Shown: one piece after another, positions 19,391 to 27,615 of the stretch
Layout of the letters: every line of letters starts with the position of its first letter
Position numbering within the stretch: the stretch's first letter is position 1
Assembly: GCA_019637195.1 (NCBI GenBank)
Contig: JAHBWA010000086.1
Location: 1-36,844, forward strand
Direction of reading: 5' to 3'
Origin: Labilithrix sp.
Lineage (GTDB): Bacteria; Myxococcota_A; Polyangia; Polyangiales; Polyangiaceae
Length of the DNA stretch: 36,844 nt
The notes under the pieces: generated by a model
What the model was told of the DNA's origin: nothing
What the model saw: only the letters and a program-made list of their open reading frames with translations
Databases searched by the model: none
Program-made: the position numbers and the translations under genes

Positions 19391-19536
19391 GGCTTTAGGC
19401 CGGCACGCCCCGGGCACGCGGTTTTGCCGTGCTCCGGGGACGCCTGCCATGCCACGGCGCGCTCCGCGACGCCACCCTCGACCGCCACGATCCTGCGCGT
19501 CGCGCCCCTGCGCGTCACCGCCCGGAGGGGAATCGA

Positions 19537-20736
19537 TCACGGCTCGGTCCTCACCCCCGCCGGGATCCGGCAGCCCAGGGTCGCGGGGCTCCACGCGAGG
19601 CCGCGGCAGACCCACGTCTTCATCGTCCCGCGCTCGTCGGGCGCGCACTTCCAGCTCTCGGCGTTCAGGTCGGTGCAGGAGCCGGGCGCCGGGACGGCCG
19701 CGTCGCCGGTCCCCGTCGCCGCCGAGAACGCGAGGAGCGCACCGCTCGCGCCCGGTCCCGTGTCGAGCAGGGTCGCGAGTGAGCCGCCCATCTCGGCGCG
19801 CCACAAGAGGCGCGGCCCGCCGCCGTGGTCGGTCGCGATGTACGGCGAGCCGCGCTCGCTCGGGCCGAGGGTCGCCTGCGACTTGATCGCGTGTCCGCTG
19901 TCGACGATGACCGCGCGATAGAGCCGGCTCTGCTGCGCGACACCGCCGACCCAGCGGATGAAGCGGACGTCGACGACGCTGCCGATGTCGACGTCCGACA
20001 GCGCCGCGAGCGCGTCGATGCACGGGACCTCCGGATCGCTCGTGCAGTCCGCGAGCGCCTGCTCCATGAGCCACGGCTGCCGGACGATCCGGTAGACGAA
20101 GTTCGTCGCCATGATGTCGCTCGCGGCGCTCGGCGTCTGGTACCGCGTCAGCGCCGCCGGGACGAAGTCGCGTGCGTTGACCCGCTCGTAGGCCGCGCTC
20201 GTCCCGTCCCGCAGGAGATCGGGCGACAGCTCGGCGAAGATCTCGAGGTTCGTTCGCGTGTCGGAGCGCGTGAACCTCGGCGTGTCCGGGCGCAGCGCGA
20301 ACCACGACTTGATCGCGTCGACGCCCGCCGCGCGCGGCAGGACGGGCAGGCGCACCGTATCGATGATCGTCTGCATCTCCGGAGCGGGCGTCCAGCCGAA
20401 GCCCTCCGCCGTCTCCGGCCGCGCCGGGCGGAAGAAGTCGTCGTAGATCTGCTTCGCCTTCCGGAGCGACGGCGTCCTCGAGTACGTCGAGAGCGTGCAC
20501 GCCGGCGGCGGGCGATCGACGCAGCCTCCGTCGTAGAAGTCCTCCACGCCGGGCGGCAGGTGCGGGAGCGCCGGCACGCGCCGCCCGGAGGACTGCGCGC
20601 TCTCGGAGACGTCCACGGCTTCGCCTCCGTCCGCGGTGCATCCGCTCGCCGAGGCCGCGAGGGCGATCGTCGCGGAGACGAGCCCCGTCGTCGCGAGACA
20701 CTTGGTGAACCTGGCGAGAGCGCGTGTCGTGTTCAT
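19537..20736 (-). CDS. Predicted lipoprotein, unknown function
   Basis: The 399-residue protein starts at the ATG at 20736; upstream in-frame codons are rejected because the signal peptide begins here. The signal peptide ends in a lipobox (SASGC, Cys33). The mature part begins with a polar stretch, then a probable globular domain rich in Trp and Asp (EGFGWTPAPEMQTIID, KSWFALRPDTPRF, RFIRWVGGVAQQSRLYRAVIVDSGH). The C-terminal end has four Cys (about 357-391), which could form two disulphides. I recognise no family. It is divergent from another lipoprotein gene at 21114; the shared 377-base spacer may hold common control signals. Confidence 0.75.
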   Translation of the reverse strand: MNTTRALARFTKCLATTGLVSATIALAASASGCTADGGEAVDVSESAQSSGRRVPALPHLPPGVEDFYDGGCVDRPPPACTLSTYSRTPSLRKAKQIYDDFFRPARPETAEGFGWTPAPEMQTIIDTVRLPVLPRAAGVDAIKSWFALRPDTPRFTRSDTRTNLEIFAELSPDLLRDGTSAAYERVNARDFVPAALTRYQTPSAASDIMATNFVYRIVRQPWLMEQALADCTSDPEVPCIDALAALSDVDIGSVVDVRFIRWVGGVAQQSRLYRAVIVDSGHAIKSQATLGPSERGSPYIATDHGGGPRLLWRAEMGGSLATLLDTGPGASGALLAFSAATGTGDAAVPAPGSCTDLNAESWKCAPDERGTMKTWVCRGLAWSPATLGCRIPAGVRTEP

Positions 20737-21113
20737 GCCGTCCGTACAGCAACCCACATGCCTCACCCGGCGATCCTCAAAACTCCGCGAATCCGCGGAG
20801 AGGCCCGCTGCCGGCGCGCTCGCGTCGGTGTCGACGCGCGTCCACGAGCGATCCAAGCGCGGGCGCGGCGGGCACAGGGTGGGCCCGACGCCTCCAGCGC
20901 CCCCGGAGAGGACGCACGTCCACAGTTGATCCGGGGTCTTGCACGCGGATCGTCGACAACCCATCGAGATCACGGCGAGGCCTCGCGGCATGCAGCGTGC
21001 TGATTCTTCCGCTGAGGATGGAGAGGGACGTCCTCAGGGTACGAGCGCAGCCCCTCGGGGCACGAGCCCCGCTCGACCCTGGCTCTCGGTGTGGCGGAAG
21101 GTGGAGGAGACGC
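20737..21113. other. Divergent intergenic region between two lipoprotein genes
   Basis: No gene is seen. It holds an attenuator-like hairpin on the minus strand (20779-20800, listed separately) and an inverted repeat CTGAGGA/TCCTCAG (21012-21018 and 21031-21037). A strong GGAGGAG ribosome-binding site (about 21102-21108) precedes the plus-strand gene. I do not see a clear -35/-10 pair for either direction. Confidence 0.45.
20779..20800 (-). terminator. Attenuator-like hairpin in the 5' region of the lipoprotein gene
   Basis: In minus-strand RNA a perfect 7-bp stem CUCCGCG/CGCGGAG (20794-20800 with 20783-20789, 4-nt loop) is followed directly by four U residues (20779-20782). It lies 42 bases before the ATG at 20736 with no gene upstream on that strand, so if active it would attenuate the lipoprotein mRNA. 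The U-tract is short. Confidence 0.4.
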
Positions 21114-22775
21114 ATGCGGTACGGACTCGTCAGCGGGATCTTGGCCATCGCGACCGGACTGTCGATCGCCGCGTGCGCGTCGGAGGCGCCGGCGCCGGCG
21201 CCGTTCGAGCGCGCCGCGCCGAAGTCCAAGCAGGAGGTCGAGCTGCAGCCGAACGCCGTCCAGCTCGACGCCGCGGAGTCCGCGGACGTGCGCGTCCTGC
21301 CCGAAGCGCTCGTGTTCCCCGTAAAGGGCCACGAGCGCGTCGTCGCGCGGCTCGATCGCGACGTGGTGCTCGTCGGCCTGCCGAGCACCACCCACCCGGA
21401 GCAGAACGAGAACGGCTTTCTGCGCCGCGTCGTGACGTTCTCCTGGTCCAAGGACGAGACCGAGGTCGTCGTGCAAACGGAGCCGGCGACGCTCGCCGAC
21501 GTCGTCGCCGAGGGTCAGCTCGTCATGAACTTCACCCAGCCCGACGCGCCGCCGCCCTCCGCCGGGCTGCGCCCCAAGAACGAGCCGCAAGGCGGCTGGA
21601 CGCTCTCCGGCACGATCCCATCGGTGGGCCTCGACATCCCGATCGAGATCCCGGAGTCGAACATCTCGGGTGAGGCGAAGATCCGGTTCGGCGGGTCGTT
21701 CTCGGTCGAGCCGCAGGTCTGGGCCGACGCGCGCTACCGCGGCACCGGCGATCGAACCGACCTCATCAACTGCTTTCAGCCACGCCCCGCGTGCGCGCAG
21801 ACCGGCGCCCTCGCGCCGCTCGACTACTGCCGCGAGGAGTCCTACTGGAACATCTTCGGCATCGGCGGCGAGCAGTTCACGCGCTTCGGGATGTGGTGCG
21901 CCGAAGGCAAAGCGTCCGGTCAGGGCCCCGCCGGGCGGCTCTTTTGCGACGGCCACGGGAACGGCTGCATCGAGCAGTGCGGGGACCGCTACGGAGCAGG
22001 CTCGACCTGCGTGGAGCAGGCCGCGGGCACGGACGACCAGTGCCAGGAGATCCCCGGCACCGAGATCCCGCGCACGTGCCGGAGCCGCAGCGAGCTCACC
22101 CGCCTCGAGATCGGCGCCGGGCTCGACATCAACGTGACCGTCGACCTCTCGGCGTCCATCGAGTCGAAGGTGAGCGACAAGCTCGCCTACAACCAGATCC
22201 CGGGTACGCCGGGCGTCGGCACCATCCAGGTCGTGGCGCCGATCTCGCGCAACTTCATCCTCCCCGGCGCGGTCCCGATCCCGGTCGAGGTCCGCGGCGA
22301 GGCGGTCTCGGTCTGCAGCGTCTCGGTGTTCGGCAAGCTCGAGGCGGCCGCGCAGCTCAACTTCCACATCAACCCGCGCTTCGGCATCGTGTACGAGGCG
22401 GGGGAGTTCTCTCCGCTCCCCTTCGAGGCGCCCGAGGTCAACCTCGACGTCCAGGTGGCCGCCGCGGCGGGCGCGCGGATCAAGTGCTTCCCGCTCCAGC
22501 CGAAGCTCACGATCTTCCTCTTCGACGGGCGCATCTTCGGCATCGGCCCGTTCGTGAAGGGTGGGTACTACAAGGAGATGTCCGCGGTGATGGAGACCGA
22601 CGACTCCTGCGCGGTGCGCTTCACGCACAAGGACGGGATCGAGGCGACGATCGGCGGCGAGATGTCGATCTTCGGAATCGACATCACCCCGCCCGTCGTG
22701 AAGCGAGGGATCACGCTCGGCACGAACTGGCCTTCGATGCCCTCGACCTGCTGGCCCCGGCCGCCGGAGCCGTGA
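21114..22775 (+). CDS. Large Cys-rich lipoprotein, unknown function
   Basis: The 553-residue protein starts at the ATG at 21114, six bases after GGAGGAG. The signal peptide ends in a lipobox (SIAAC, Cys21). The first part is beta-rich (about 40-150: VRVLPEALVFPVKGHERVVARLDRD). The central region (about 215-325) holds many Cys residues (for example CFQPRPAC, CDGHGNGCIEQCGD). The C-terminal half alternates strands and turns with scattered Cys and Gly, ending CWPRPPEP. I do not recognise a family. It may be an outer-surface adhesin or structural protein, but the sequence does not settle that. It is divergent from the lipoprotein at 19537-20736. Confidence 0.75.
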   Translation: MRYGLVSGILAIATGLSIAACASEAPAPAPFERAAPKSKQEVELQPNAVQLDAAESADVRVLPEALVFPVKGHERVVARLDRDVVLVGLPSTTHPEQNENGFLRRVVTFSWSKDETEVVVQTEPATLADVVAEGQLVMNFTQPDAPPPSAGLRPKNEPQGGWTLSGTIPSVGLDIPIEIPESNISGEAKIRFGGSFSVEPQVWADARYRGTGDRTDLINCFQPRPACAQTGALAPLDYCREESYWNIFGIGGEQFTRFGMWCAEGKASGQGPAGRLFCDGHGNGCIEQCGDRYGAGSTCVEQAAGTDDQCQEIPGTEIPRTCRSRSELTRLEIGAGLDINVTVDLSASIESKVSDKLAYNQIPGTPGVGTIQVVAPISRNFILPGAVPIPVEVRGEAVSVCSVSVFGKLEAAAQLNFHINPRFGIVYEAGEFSPLPFEAPEVNLDVQVAAAAGARIKCFPLQPKLTIFLFDGRIFGIGPFVKGGYYKEMSAVMETDDSCAVRFTHKDGIEATIGGEMSIFGIDITPPVVKRGITLGTNWPSMPSTCWPRPPEP

Positions 22776-22868
22776 CGCGCGCCGCCGCGCGCGCTCGGAC
22801 CGGCGCGGCGCGGACTAGCGCGTGGACGCGCGGCTCGCCGAGCTCTCCGACCGCCGCGGCGATGCGGT

Positions 22869-23693
22869 ATGCTCGAGCGCGTGGGGGCCCCGCACGTCAG
22901 GCAGACCGCGACCGCGAGCGCCCTCGCGGTCGCCGTCGCGTTCACCGCGAGCTGCTCGCTCCTCGTCGACACCGACGGGCTCGGCGGCGCTCGCTCGGAG
23001 GACGACGCCGGATCGATCGACGGCGCCGCCGGAGCCTCCGACGCAGCCGCCCCGGACGGGTCGACCGACGCGGGCAGCGACGCCGACGCCGGGGCCGCGC
23101 GCGTCGACCCGTGCACGGACGGGCCGGTGCACTGCGAGACGTTCGACGAGGGTGACCCTCTCTCGCGCTACGAGATCGACGACGATCCCGAGACGTCCAT
23201 CTCGATCGACGACGCGCTCTCGTTCTCGCCCACGCGCTCGGCGAAGTTCGAGATCGAGCCGTCCGCCAACGGGAGCCCCGACGCCACGATCGAGCTCACG
23301 ACCTCGCCCATCCTCGACGTCTCGCTCGAGGGCAAGGTCCACATCGAGCGCTTCGAGCCGGGCGCGGTCGGGCGCCTGCTCTTCATCGCCCTCGGCGACG
23401 CCACGATGTACCTCGAGCGGTCCGGCGCGCTCGTCACGAGCGGCCTCTCGAGCTCCGTGGGGGAGATCCCGGCGGGCCGCTGGCTCACGATCCGCGTCGA
23501 GCTGCGCCGCTCGACGTCCCCGCAGACGCTGACCGTCACCGTCGAGGGGGCGGGCGCGCAGCGCCTCGTCGTGATCGTGCCGAACACCCCGAGCCGCCTC
23601 TTCGTCCGCCTCGGCATCTCCGAGGCCCCCTCGCCGACGACAGGGTGGGTCGTCCGCTGGGACGACATCGTCATTCGCCACTTGCAGCCCTGA
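22869..23693 (+). CDS. Lipoprotein with a LamG-like beta-sandwich
   Basis: The 274-residue protein has a lipobox (FTASC, Cys29) followed by SLLVDTDGLGG, a start common among myxobacterial lipoproteins. An Asp/Ala/Ser-rich linker runs from about 41 to 78. The C-terminal part (about 82-274) resembles a concanavalin/LamG jelly roll: CETFDEGDPLSRYEID, FSPTRSAKFEIEPS, paired strands, and a terminal WVVRWDDIVIRHL. Such domains often bind carbohydrate. No catalytic acid pair is obvious. The GTG at 22881 is a possible alternative start. Confidence 0.75.
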   Translation: MLERVGAPHVRQTATASALAVAVAFTASCSLLVDTDGLGGARSEDDAGSIDGAAGASDAAAPDGSTDAGSDADAGAARVDPCTDGPVHCETFDEGDPLSRYEIDDDPETSISIDDALSFSPTRSAKFEIEPSANGSPDATIELTTSPILDVSLEGKVHIERFEPGAVGRLLFIALGDATMYLERSGALVTSGLSSSVGEIPAGRWLTIRVELRRSTSPQTLTVTVEGAGAQRLVVIVPNTPSRLFVRLGISEAPSPTTGWVVRWDDIVIRHLQP

Positions 23694-23699
23694 CGCGCC

Positions 23700-23765
23700 G
23701 CTCGACGCCGCGCGCCCCCCCCGGCGCTCGACACCGCGCGCCCCGTACCTCGACGCCGGGCGCGG
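23700..23765 (+). repeat. Short GC tandem repeat between convergent genes
   Basis: Three near-copies of CTCGACGCCGCGCGCCCC begin at 23701, 23727 and 23749. They fill the whole spacer between the LamG-like lipoprotein and uppP. Confidence 0.7.
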
Positions 23766-23768
23766 ACG

Positions 23769-24608
23769 TCAGCGAACGAGGAGCAGGAAGACGATCGACC
23801 CGAGGAGGATCCGGTAGACGCCGAACGGGACGAGGCCGCGCTTCTTCAGGTAGGCGAGGAACGCGGCGATGACCGCCCACGCGACGACGAAGGAGACGAC
23901 GAGACCGACGGCGACGTTGGCCGCGCCGATCTGCCCGAGGACGTCACGCGACTTGTACGCCTCGTAGACCGTGGCAGCCCCGAGCGTGGGGAGGCCGAGG
24001 AGGAACGAGAACTCGGCGGCGGTCGCGGTGGAGAGCCCCGCGAGCTGCCCGGCGACGATGGTGCACATCGAGCGCGACGAGCCGGGCCACATCGACACGC
24101 ACTGGCCGAGCCCGATGGCGAGCGCGCGCGCCGGCGTGACGTGCTCGAGGCCGACGAGGCCGACGTCGCTCGCGCCCGCGGCGGGCGCCGCCGCCGCGCG
24201 CTTCGCGCGGGAGGCCCGGACGAGCTCGACGGCGATCATGACGAGCCCGCCGGCGACGAGCGCGACCGCCACGGGTCCGGGGCCGAACAGGAGCGCCTTG
24301 ATCTTCTTGCGCAGGAGGAGCCCGACGATCGCCGTGGGGACGAAGCCGAGGACGAGCGCGAGGAGCAGCTGCACGCTGGCCCGCTCGCGCCGGAGGAGGC
24401 CCGCGGTGCGCTCGAGCAGGAGCCGCCGGTAGTGGACGACGACCGCGAGGATCGCGCCGAGCTGGATGACGATGTCGAACGAATCGACCGCGTCGCCGGT
24501 GTGGCCGAGCGCGTGGCTCGCGAGGATGAGGTGGCCGGTCGAGGAGACCGGGAGGTACTCGGTCACGCCCTCGACGATCCCGAGGAGCGCTGCGATGAGC
24601 GGGTTCAT
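23769..24608 (-). CDS. uppP: Undecaprenyl-diphosphate phosphatase (BacA/UppP)
   Basis: The 279-residue integral membrane enzyme dephosphorylates undecaprenyl diphosphate to recycle the lipid carrier for peptidoglycan and other polymers. The catalytic motifs are intact: GIVEGVTEYLPVSSTGH (10-26) and PGSSRS (175-180). About eight hydrophobic segments are visible. An Ala-rich cytoplasmic insertion (about 134-152) is slightly longer than usual. The family is also known for bacitracin resistance when overproduced. It is a single gene, divergent from the SpoU-type methyltransferase. Confidence 0.97.
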   Translation of the reverse strand: MNPLIAALLGIVEGVTEYLPVSSTGHLILASHALGHTGDAVDSFDIVIQLGAILAVVVHYRRLLLERTAGLLRRERASVQLLLALVLGFVPTAIVGLLLRKKIKALLFGPGPVAVALVAGGLVMIAVELVRASRAKRAAAAPAAGASDVGLVGLEHVTPARALAIGLGQCVSMWPGSSRSMCTIVAGQLAGLSTATAAEFSFLLGLPTLGAATVYEAYKSRDVLGQIGAANVAVGLVVSFVVAWAVIAAFLAYLKKRGLVPFGVYRILLGSIVFLLLVR

Positions 24609-24730
24609 CCGACGCGAGCCGTGGGGGCAGAGGGAGAGCGCGTCATGCGGAGCACGCCCTCTCTACCACAGACGTGCTGCTCCACGGGCGCCCCGCTCGG
24701 ACGCGCGCTCCCCGCGCACGCCTCGCGCAG

Positions 24731-24841
24731 CGGACGCGCTCGCGCCGGGACGCGACGCGCCACGGACGCGCTCGCGCCGTGACGCGACTCACGCCGCGTC
24801 ACGGACGCGCTCGCGCCGGGGGCGCGACGCACGCCGCGTCG
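24731..24841 (+). repeat. 39-40-bp imperfect tandem repeat
   Basis: Units opening CGGACGCGCTCGCGCCG start at 24731, 24763 and 24802. The last two are near-identical over 39-40 bp, and the first is shorter. The array occupies the spacer upstream of the RNA methyltransferase gene. Confidence 0.75.
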
Positions 24842-24886
24842 ACGACTTGCGCCGCGCGACGAACCGCGCGAAGAGCGCCGTCGGCC

Positions 24887-25408
24887 ATGGCGCTCTTTCC
24901 TCCGCTCGACGCCGACGTCGACTCCGTGCGCGAGGCGCTCCGCCCGCTCCGCAACGACTTCACGGTCGCGCTCCACGCGGCGGAGAACGCGTTCGCGGTG
25001 GGCGCGATCATCCGGGTGGCGCACAGCTTCCTCGCCCGCGAGATCGTCCTCATCGGCGACGCGCCGTATTACGAGAAGGCGTCCATGGGGATGGAGAAGT
25101 ACGAGACGATCGTGCGCGTGCCCACGGACGAGGCGTTCCTCGAGCACGTGGGCAGCCGGCCGCTTTGGGCCGTGGAGAAGGACGCGGCGACCGTCAGCGT
25201 GACCGCCGTGGAGCGCTTCCCGAGCGACGTCGTGCTCCTCTTCGGGAGCGAGCGCTTCGGGATCCCGCGCGGGCTGCTCGACCGCGCGAGCGTGACGGTC
25301 GGGATCCCGATCTACGGGGTGAATCACTCGCTCCCCCTCGCCGTGGCGGCGGGGATCGTGATGAACGAGTGGGCGAGGCGTCGCTACGCGACCGGGGCAG
25401 CCCTGTAG
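24887..25408 (+). CDS. SpoU/TrmH-family RNA 2'-O-methyltransferase
   Basis: The 173-residue SPOUT-fold protein has the three family motifs. Motif 1 is AENAFAVGAIIRVAHSF (about 30-46), where most members have N-x-G-x-x-x-R. Motif 2 is LLFGSERFGIPRG, and motif 3 is IPIYGVNHSLPLAVAAGIVM, which forms the knot that binds S-adenosylmethionine. The substrate could be tRNA or rRNA. The ATG at 24887 was chosen because the sequence upstream is a GC repeat; no clear Shine-Dalgarno is present. It has no extra RNA-binding N-terminal domain, as in TrmL-like short forms. Confidence 0.88.
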   Translation: MALFPPLDADVDSVREALRPLRNDFTVALHAAENAFAVGAIIRVAHSFLAREIVLIGDAPYYEKASMGMEKYETIVRVPTDEAFLEHVGSRPLWAVEKDAATVSVTAVERFPSDVVLLFGSERFGIPRGLLDRASVTVGIPIYGVNHSLPLAVAAGIVMNEWARRRYATGAAL

Positions 25409-25572
25409 GCGGCGGGGCGCCGGAGCGCGCGACGACCGCGTGCGCCCGCGAGCGGCACGAGCGTGACGCTCGCGGTGTCGGCGACGCCCTCGGGATCAGA
25501 AGGCGCCGCCGCCCTGGGTGGCTTGTCGGACGGTGTTCGGAAACAGCATCGAGTCCTCCGAGGCGAGGCCCA

Positions 25573-26943
25573 TCAGGGCACCGGGTTCTGCGCGAGGCGA
25601 CGCGCCTTGTCCATGTCGGCCTGGCTGTCGACGAACACGACCGTCGCGACGTAGTCGAGCGCGCGGACGCCGGCGGGGAGCGTGGCGTTGGCGAGGAAGG
25701 CGGTCGGCGAGTAGTTGCCGACGTTGCCCACGCCGGCGTTCAGCTGCGCGGCGGCGCCGGCGAGCATCTCGGCGGGCGCGCCCTGCGCCTTGCCGCCGTA
25801 GTACTGCGCGAGGCCGTCCATCAGCGGGGCGACCTGCTCGGCCACCGCGCGGTGACCGGAGGAGAGGCCGCTCGCGTTGCCGGTCGCGAAGACCGCGCCG
25901 ATGAGCGCGGGGCGATCGGCCGGCGGCGCGACGAGGATGTTCTGGAGCGGGCCCTCGGCGAGGCCGATCTCGCCCTCGGTCGTGGACACGAGCGGCATCG
26001 GATCGAAGAGCGGGTCGACGCACGTGGCGCCCTCTTCGCCGGCCGAGCGGATCTCTTCCTCGCTGCAGCTCGAGAGCGCGAGCATGTGCCACGCGAACTC
26101 GGAGCAGTACATCGGCAGCTTGGTGGTCTTGTCCTGCTCGACGATGATCTGACCGAGCTTCGTGACGGTCTGCTTCGTCGTGAGCCCGGTCGAGGCGAAG
26201 ATCGGCGTGAGGTAGTCCTTCTGGAACTTGACCTGGCTGCGCTGGCCGTTGATGCGCCCGACGTTCGACTTGAGCGCGCCGACCCACTTCTGGAGGCTCG
26301 CCTTGCGCTCGGGCGTCATGTTCTTCGGGCGGACGATCTGCAGCGCGTCGGTGCCGCTCTCGCGCGCGCCGGAGCTGCTCACGCCGCCGGCGAAGTGGAG
26401 CGTGTTGAACTGGCCGACGTACTCGCCGTCGAGCGGGCTGTCGATGTTGAACGCCTCGCCGTTCTGCGTGTAGACGAGGCTCGCGTGCGTGACGCCCATC
26501 TGCACGTGGGGGTAGGCCATCGTGCCGGCGAGGTTCGGGCGGAAGCTGAGCGCGATGTCGCCGTCCTCGAGGACGCCGGCGCGCGCGAGGCGCTTCGCCA
26601 TGTCGACGCGCGCCACCTTCTTCTTCGCGGGCTCCTGGCCGCCCTGGTTGATGACGATGAGGCGGAGGCCGGACTCGCTCACCTCGCTCGAGGGGTTCCA
26701 GACCGTGGGGTACGGGTACTGGGGGCGGTTCAGCGGCGTCGAGATCGACTCCTTGGGCACCGAGAAGTAGAAGGGCACGTCGATGAGGCGGTCCGCGGCC
26801 CGGCTCGTCGTGATCGCGTCCTCGCCGATGACGGCGTCGTCGCTGTCGTCGTCGGCCTCCGCTGCGCAGCCCTGGGAGAGCGCGAAGGTGGAAGCGACCG
26901 CGAGGAGCATCGAGAGGCGACCGAGCCGAGCGAGAGCGAACAT
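25573..26943 (-). CDS. Lipoprotein with a permuted papain-like (YiiX/DUF830-type) domain
   Basis: The 456-residue protein has a lipobox (LSQGC, Cys26) and an Asp-rich linker. The probable catalytic pair is in permuted order: GVTHASLVY (His153) precedes MYCSEFAWHML (Cys280), as in YiiX/YebB-like and other circularly permuted NlpC/P60 proteins, which cleave amide bonds in cell wall or lipids. Between them lie AFNIDSPLDGEYVGQF and a Lys/Arg-rich helix. After the Cys motif comes a region with PLFDPMPLVSTTEGEIGLAEGPLQ, then a C-terminal segment of unknown role. The ribosome-binding region upstream is AT-rich relative to the surroundings. The substrate is unknown. Confidence 0.7.
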   Translation of the reverse strand: MFALARLGRLSMLLAVASTFALSQGCAAEADDDSDDAVIGEDAITTSRAADRLIDVPFYFSVPKESISTPLNRPQYPYPTVWNPSSEVSESGLRLIVINQGGQEPAKKKVARVDMAKRLARAGVLEDGDIALSFRPNLAGTMAYPHVQMGVTHASLVYTQNGEAFNIDSPLDGEYVGQFNTLHFAGGVSSSGARESGTDALQIVRPKNMTPERKASLQKWVGALKSNVGRINGQRSQVKFQKDYLTPIFASTGLTTKQTVTKLGQIIVEQDKTTKLPMYCSEFAWHMLALSSCSEEEIRSAGEEGATCVDPLFDPMPLVSTTEGEIGLAEGPLQNILVAPPADRPALIGAVFATGNASGLSSGHRAVAEQVAPLMDGLAQYYGGKAQGAPAEMLAGAAAQLNAGVGNVGNYSPTAFLANATLPAGVRALDYVATVVFVDSQADMDKARRLAQNPVP

Positions 26944-27230
26944 GGGAACCCTTCTTCCGTTGCGAGAGGAGACTTCCCTACATCACTGCAGCATGTGTGC
27001 TAACGCACCTAGTGTGTAAATTCAGCTAGTTGCGTGGCTATGTGGGGCCGGCCTCGCTTCCACCGAGGGTGGATTGATCCACTGCCGCGGCGCTCGCTCC
27101 CCGCGCAGGAGCCGCGGACCGGCGACGCGCCCGATCGTCGCCATGGGGCGGAGCTCCGCGCGCGGTCACGCGCGACAAAGGCTCGTGCTCGTTGGGCTTC
27201 CCCGGCTTCGCGTCGTTACACTGGAGACGC
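26944..27230. other. Intergenic spacer with AT-rich patch
   Basis: About 26980-27045 is markedly AT-richer than its surroundings and probably holds the promoter of the leftward lipoprotein gene (TTTACA on the minus strand near 27015-27020 is a possible -35). I could not find a convincing -10 partner. No gene is seen. Confidence 0.4.
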
Positions 27231-27515
27231 GTGAGCCGCCGCCTCCCCTTCGCTCTCCTCACCATCTTCCTCGCGGGCGCGCCGTTCGCCGGCGCCGCCT
27301 GCGATTCGCGCCCCGTCGCGCCGATCGACGACGAAGAGGACGCGCGCGGCGCCCCGCCCGGCGATCGCGACCCCGCCCCGACCGAGACCGACGCCGCGGA
27401 CGACGCGCCGGTGCCGGCGGACGCCGGCGGCGACGCGGACGCCCGCGACCGCACGGACGCCCGCGACGGCACAGACGCCAGCGACCACGCGGACGCCAGC
27501 GACGACGCCGGGTGA
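27231..27515 (+). CDS. Small Asp-rich lipoprotein
   Basis: The 94-residue protein probably starts at the GTG at 27231, which has GGAG five bases before it. An ATG at 27192 would add 13 residues ahead of the signal peptide. The signal peptide ends GAACDS, a plausible lipobox. The mature part is almost entirely Asp/Ala/Pro, ending in a run of repeats of the type 'DARDGTDASDHADASDD'. No globular domain is present. It resembles the linkers of the other lipoproteins here, detached from any C-terminal domain, and may be a truncated gene or a short surface spacer. Confidence 0.6.
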   Translation: MSRRLPFALLTIFLAGAPFAGAACDSRPVAPIDDEEDARGAPPGDRDPAPTETDAADDAPVPADAGGDADARDRTDARDGTDASDHADASDDAG

Positions 27516-27615
27516 CGCCCGAGGCGCGGCGCTAGGCCAGGCAGCGGCGAGGCCGGGGGGGCAGCGGCGCGCGACGACGAGCGCGAGGGACGTCCGCGAG
27601 AGATACGGCGCGGAG

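Noticed and set aside
26980..27045. AT-rich patch as a replication or transfer origin
   Set aside because: It is short, has no DnaA-box cluster or iterons, and lies where a promoter is expected.
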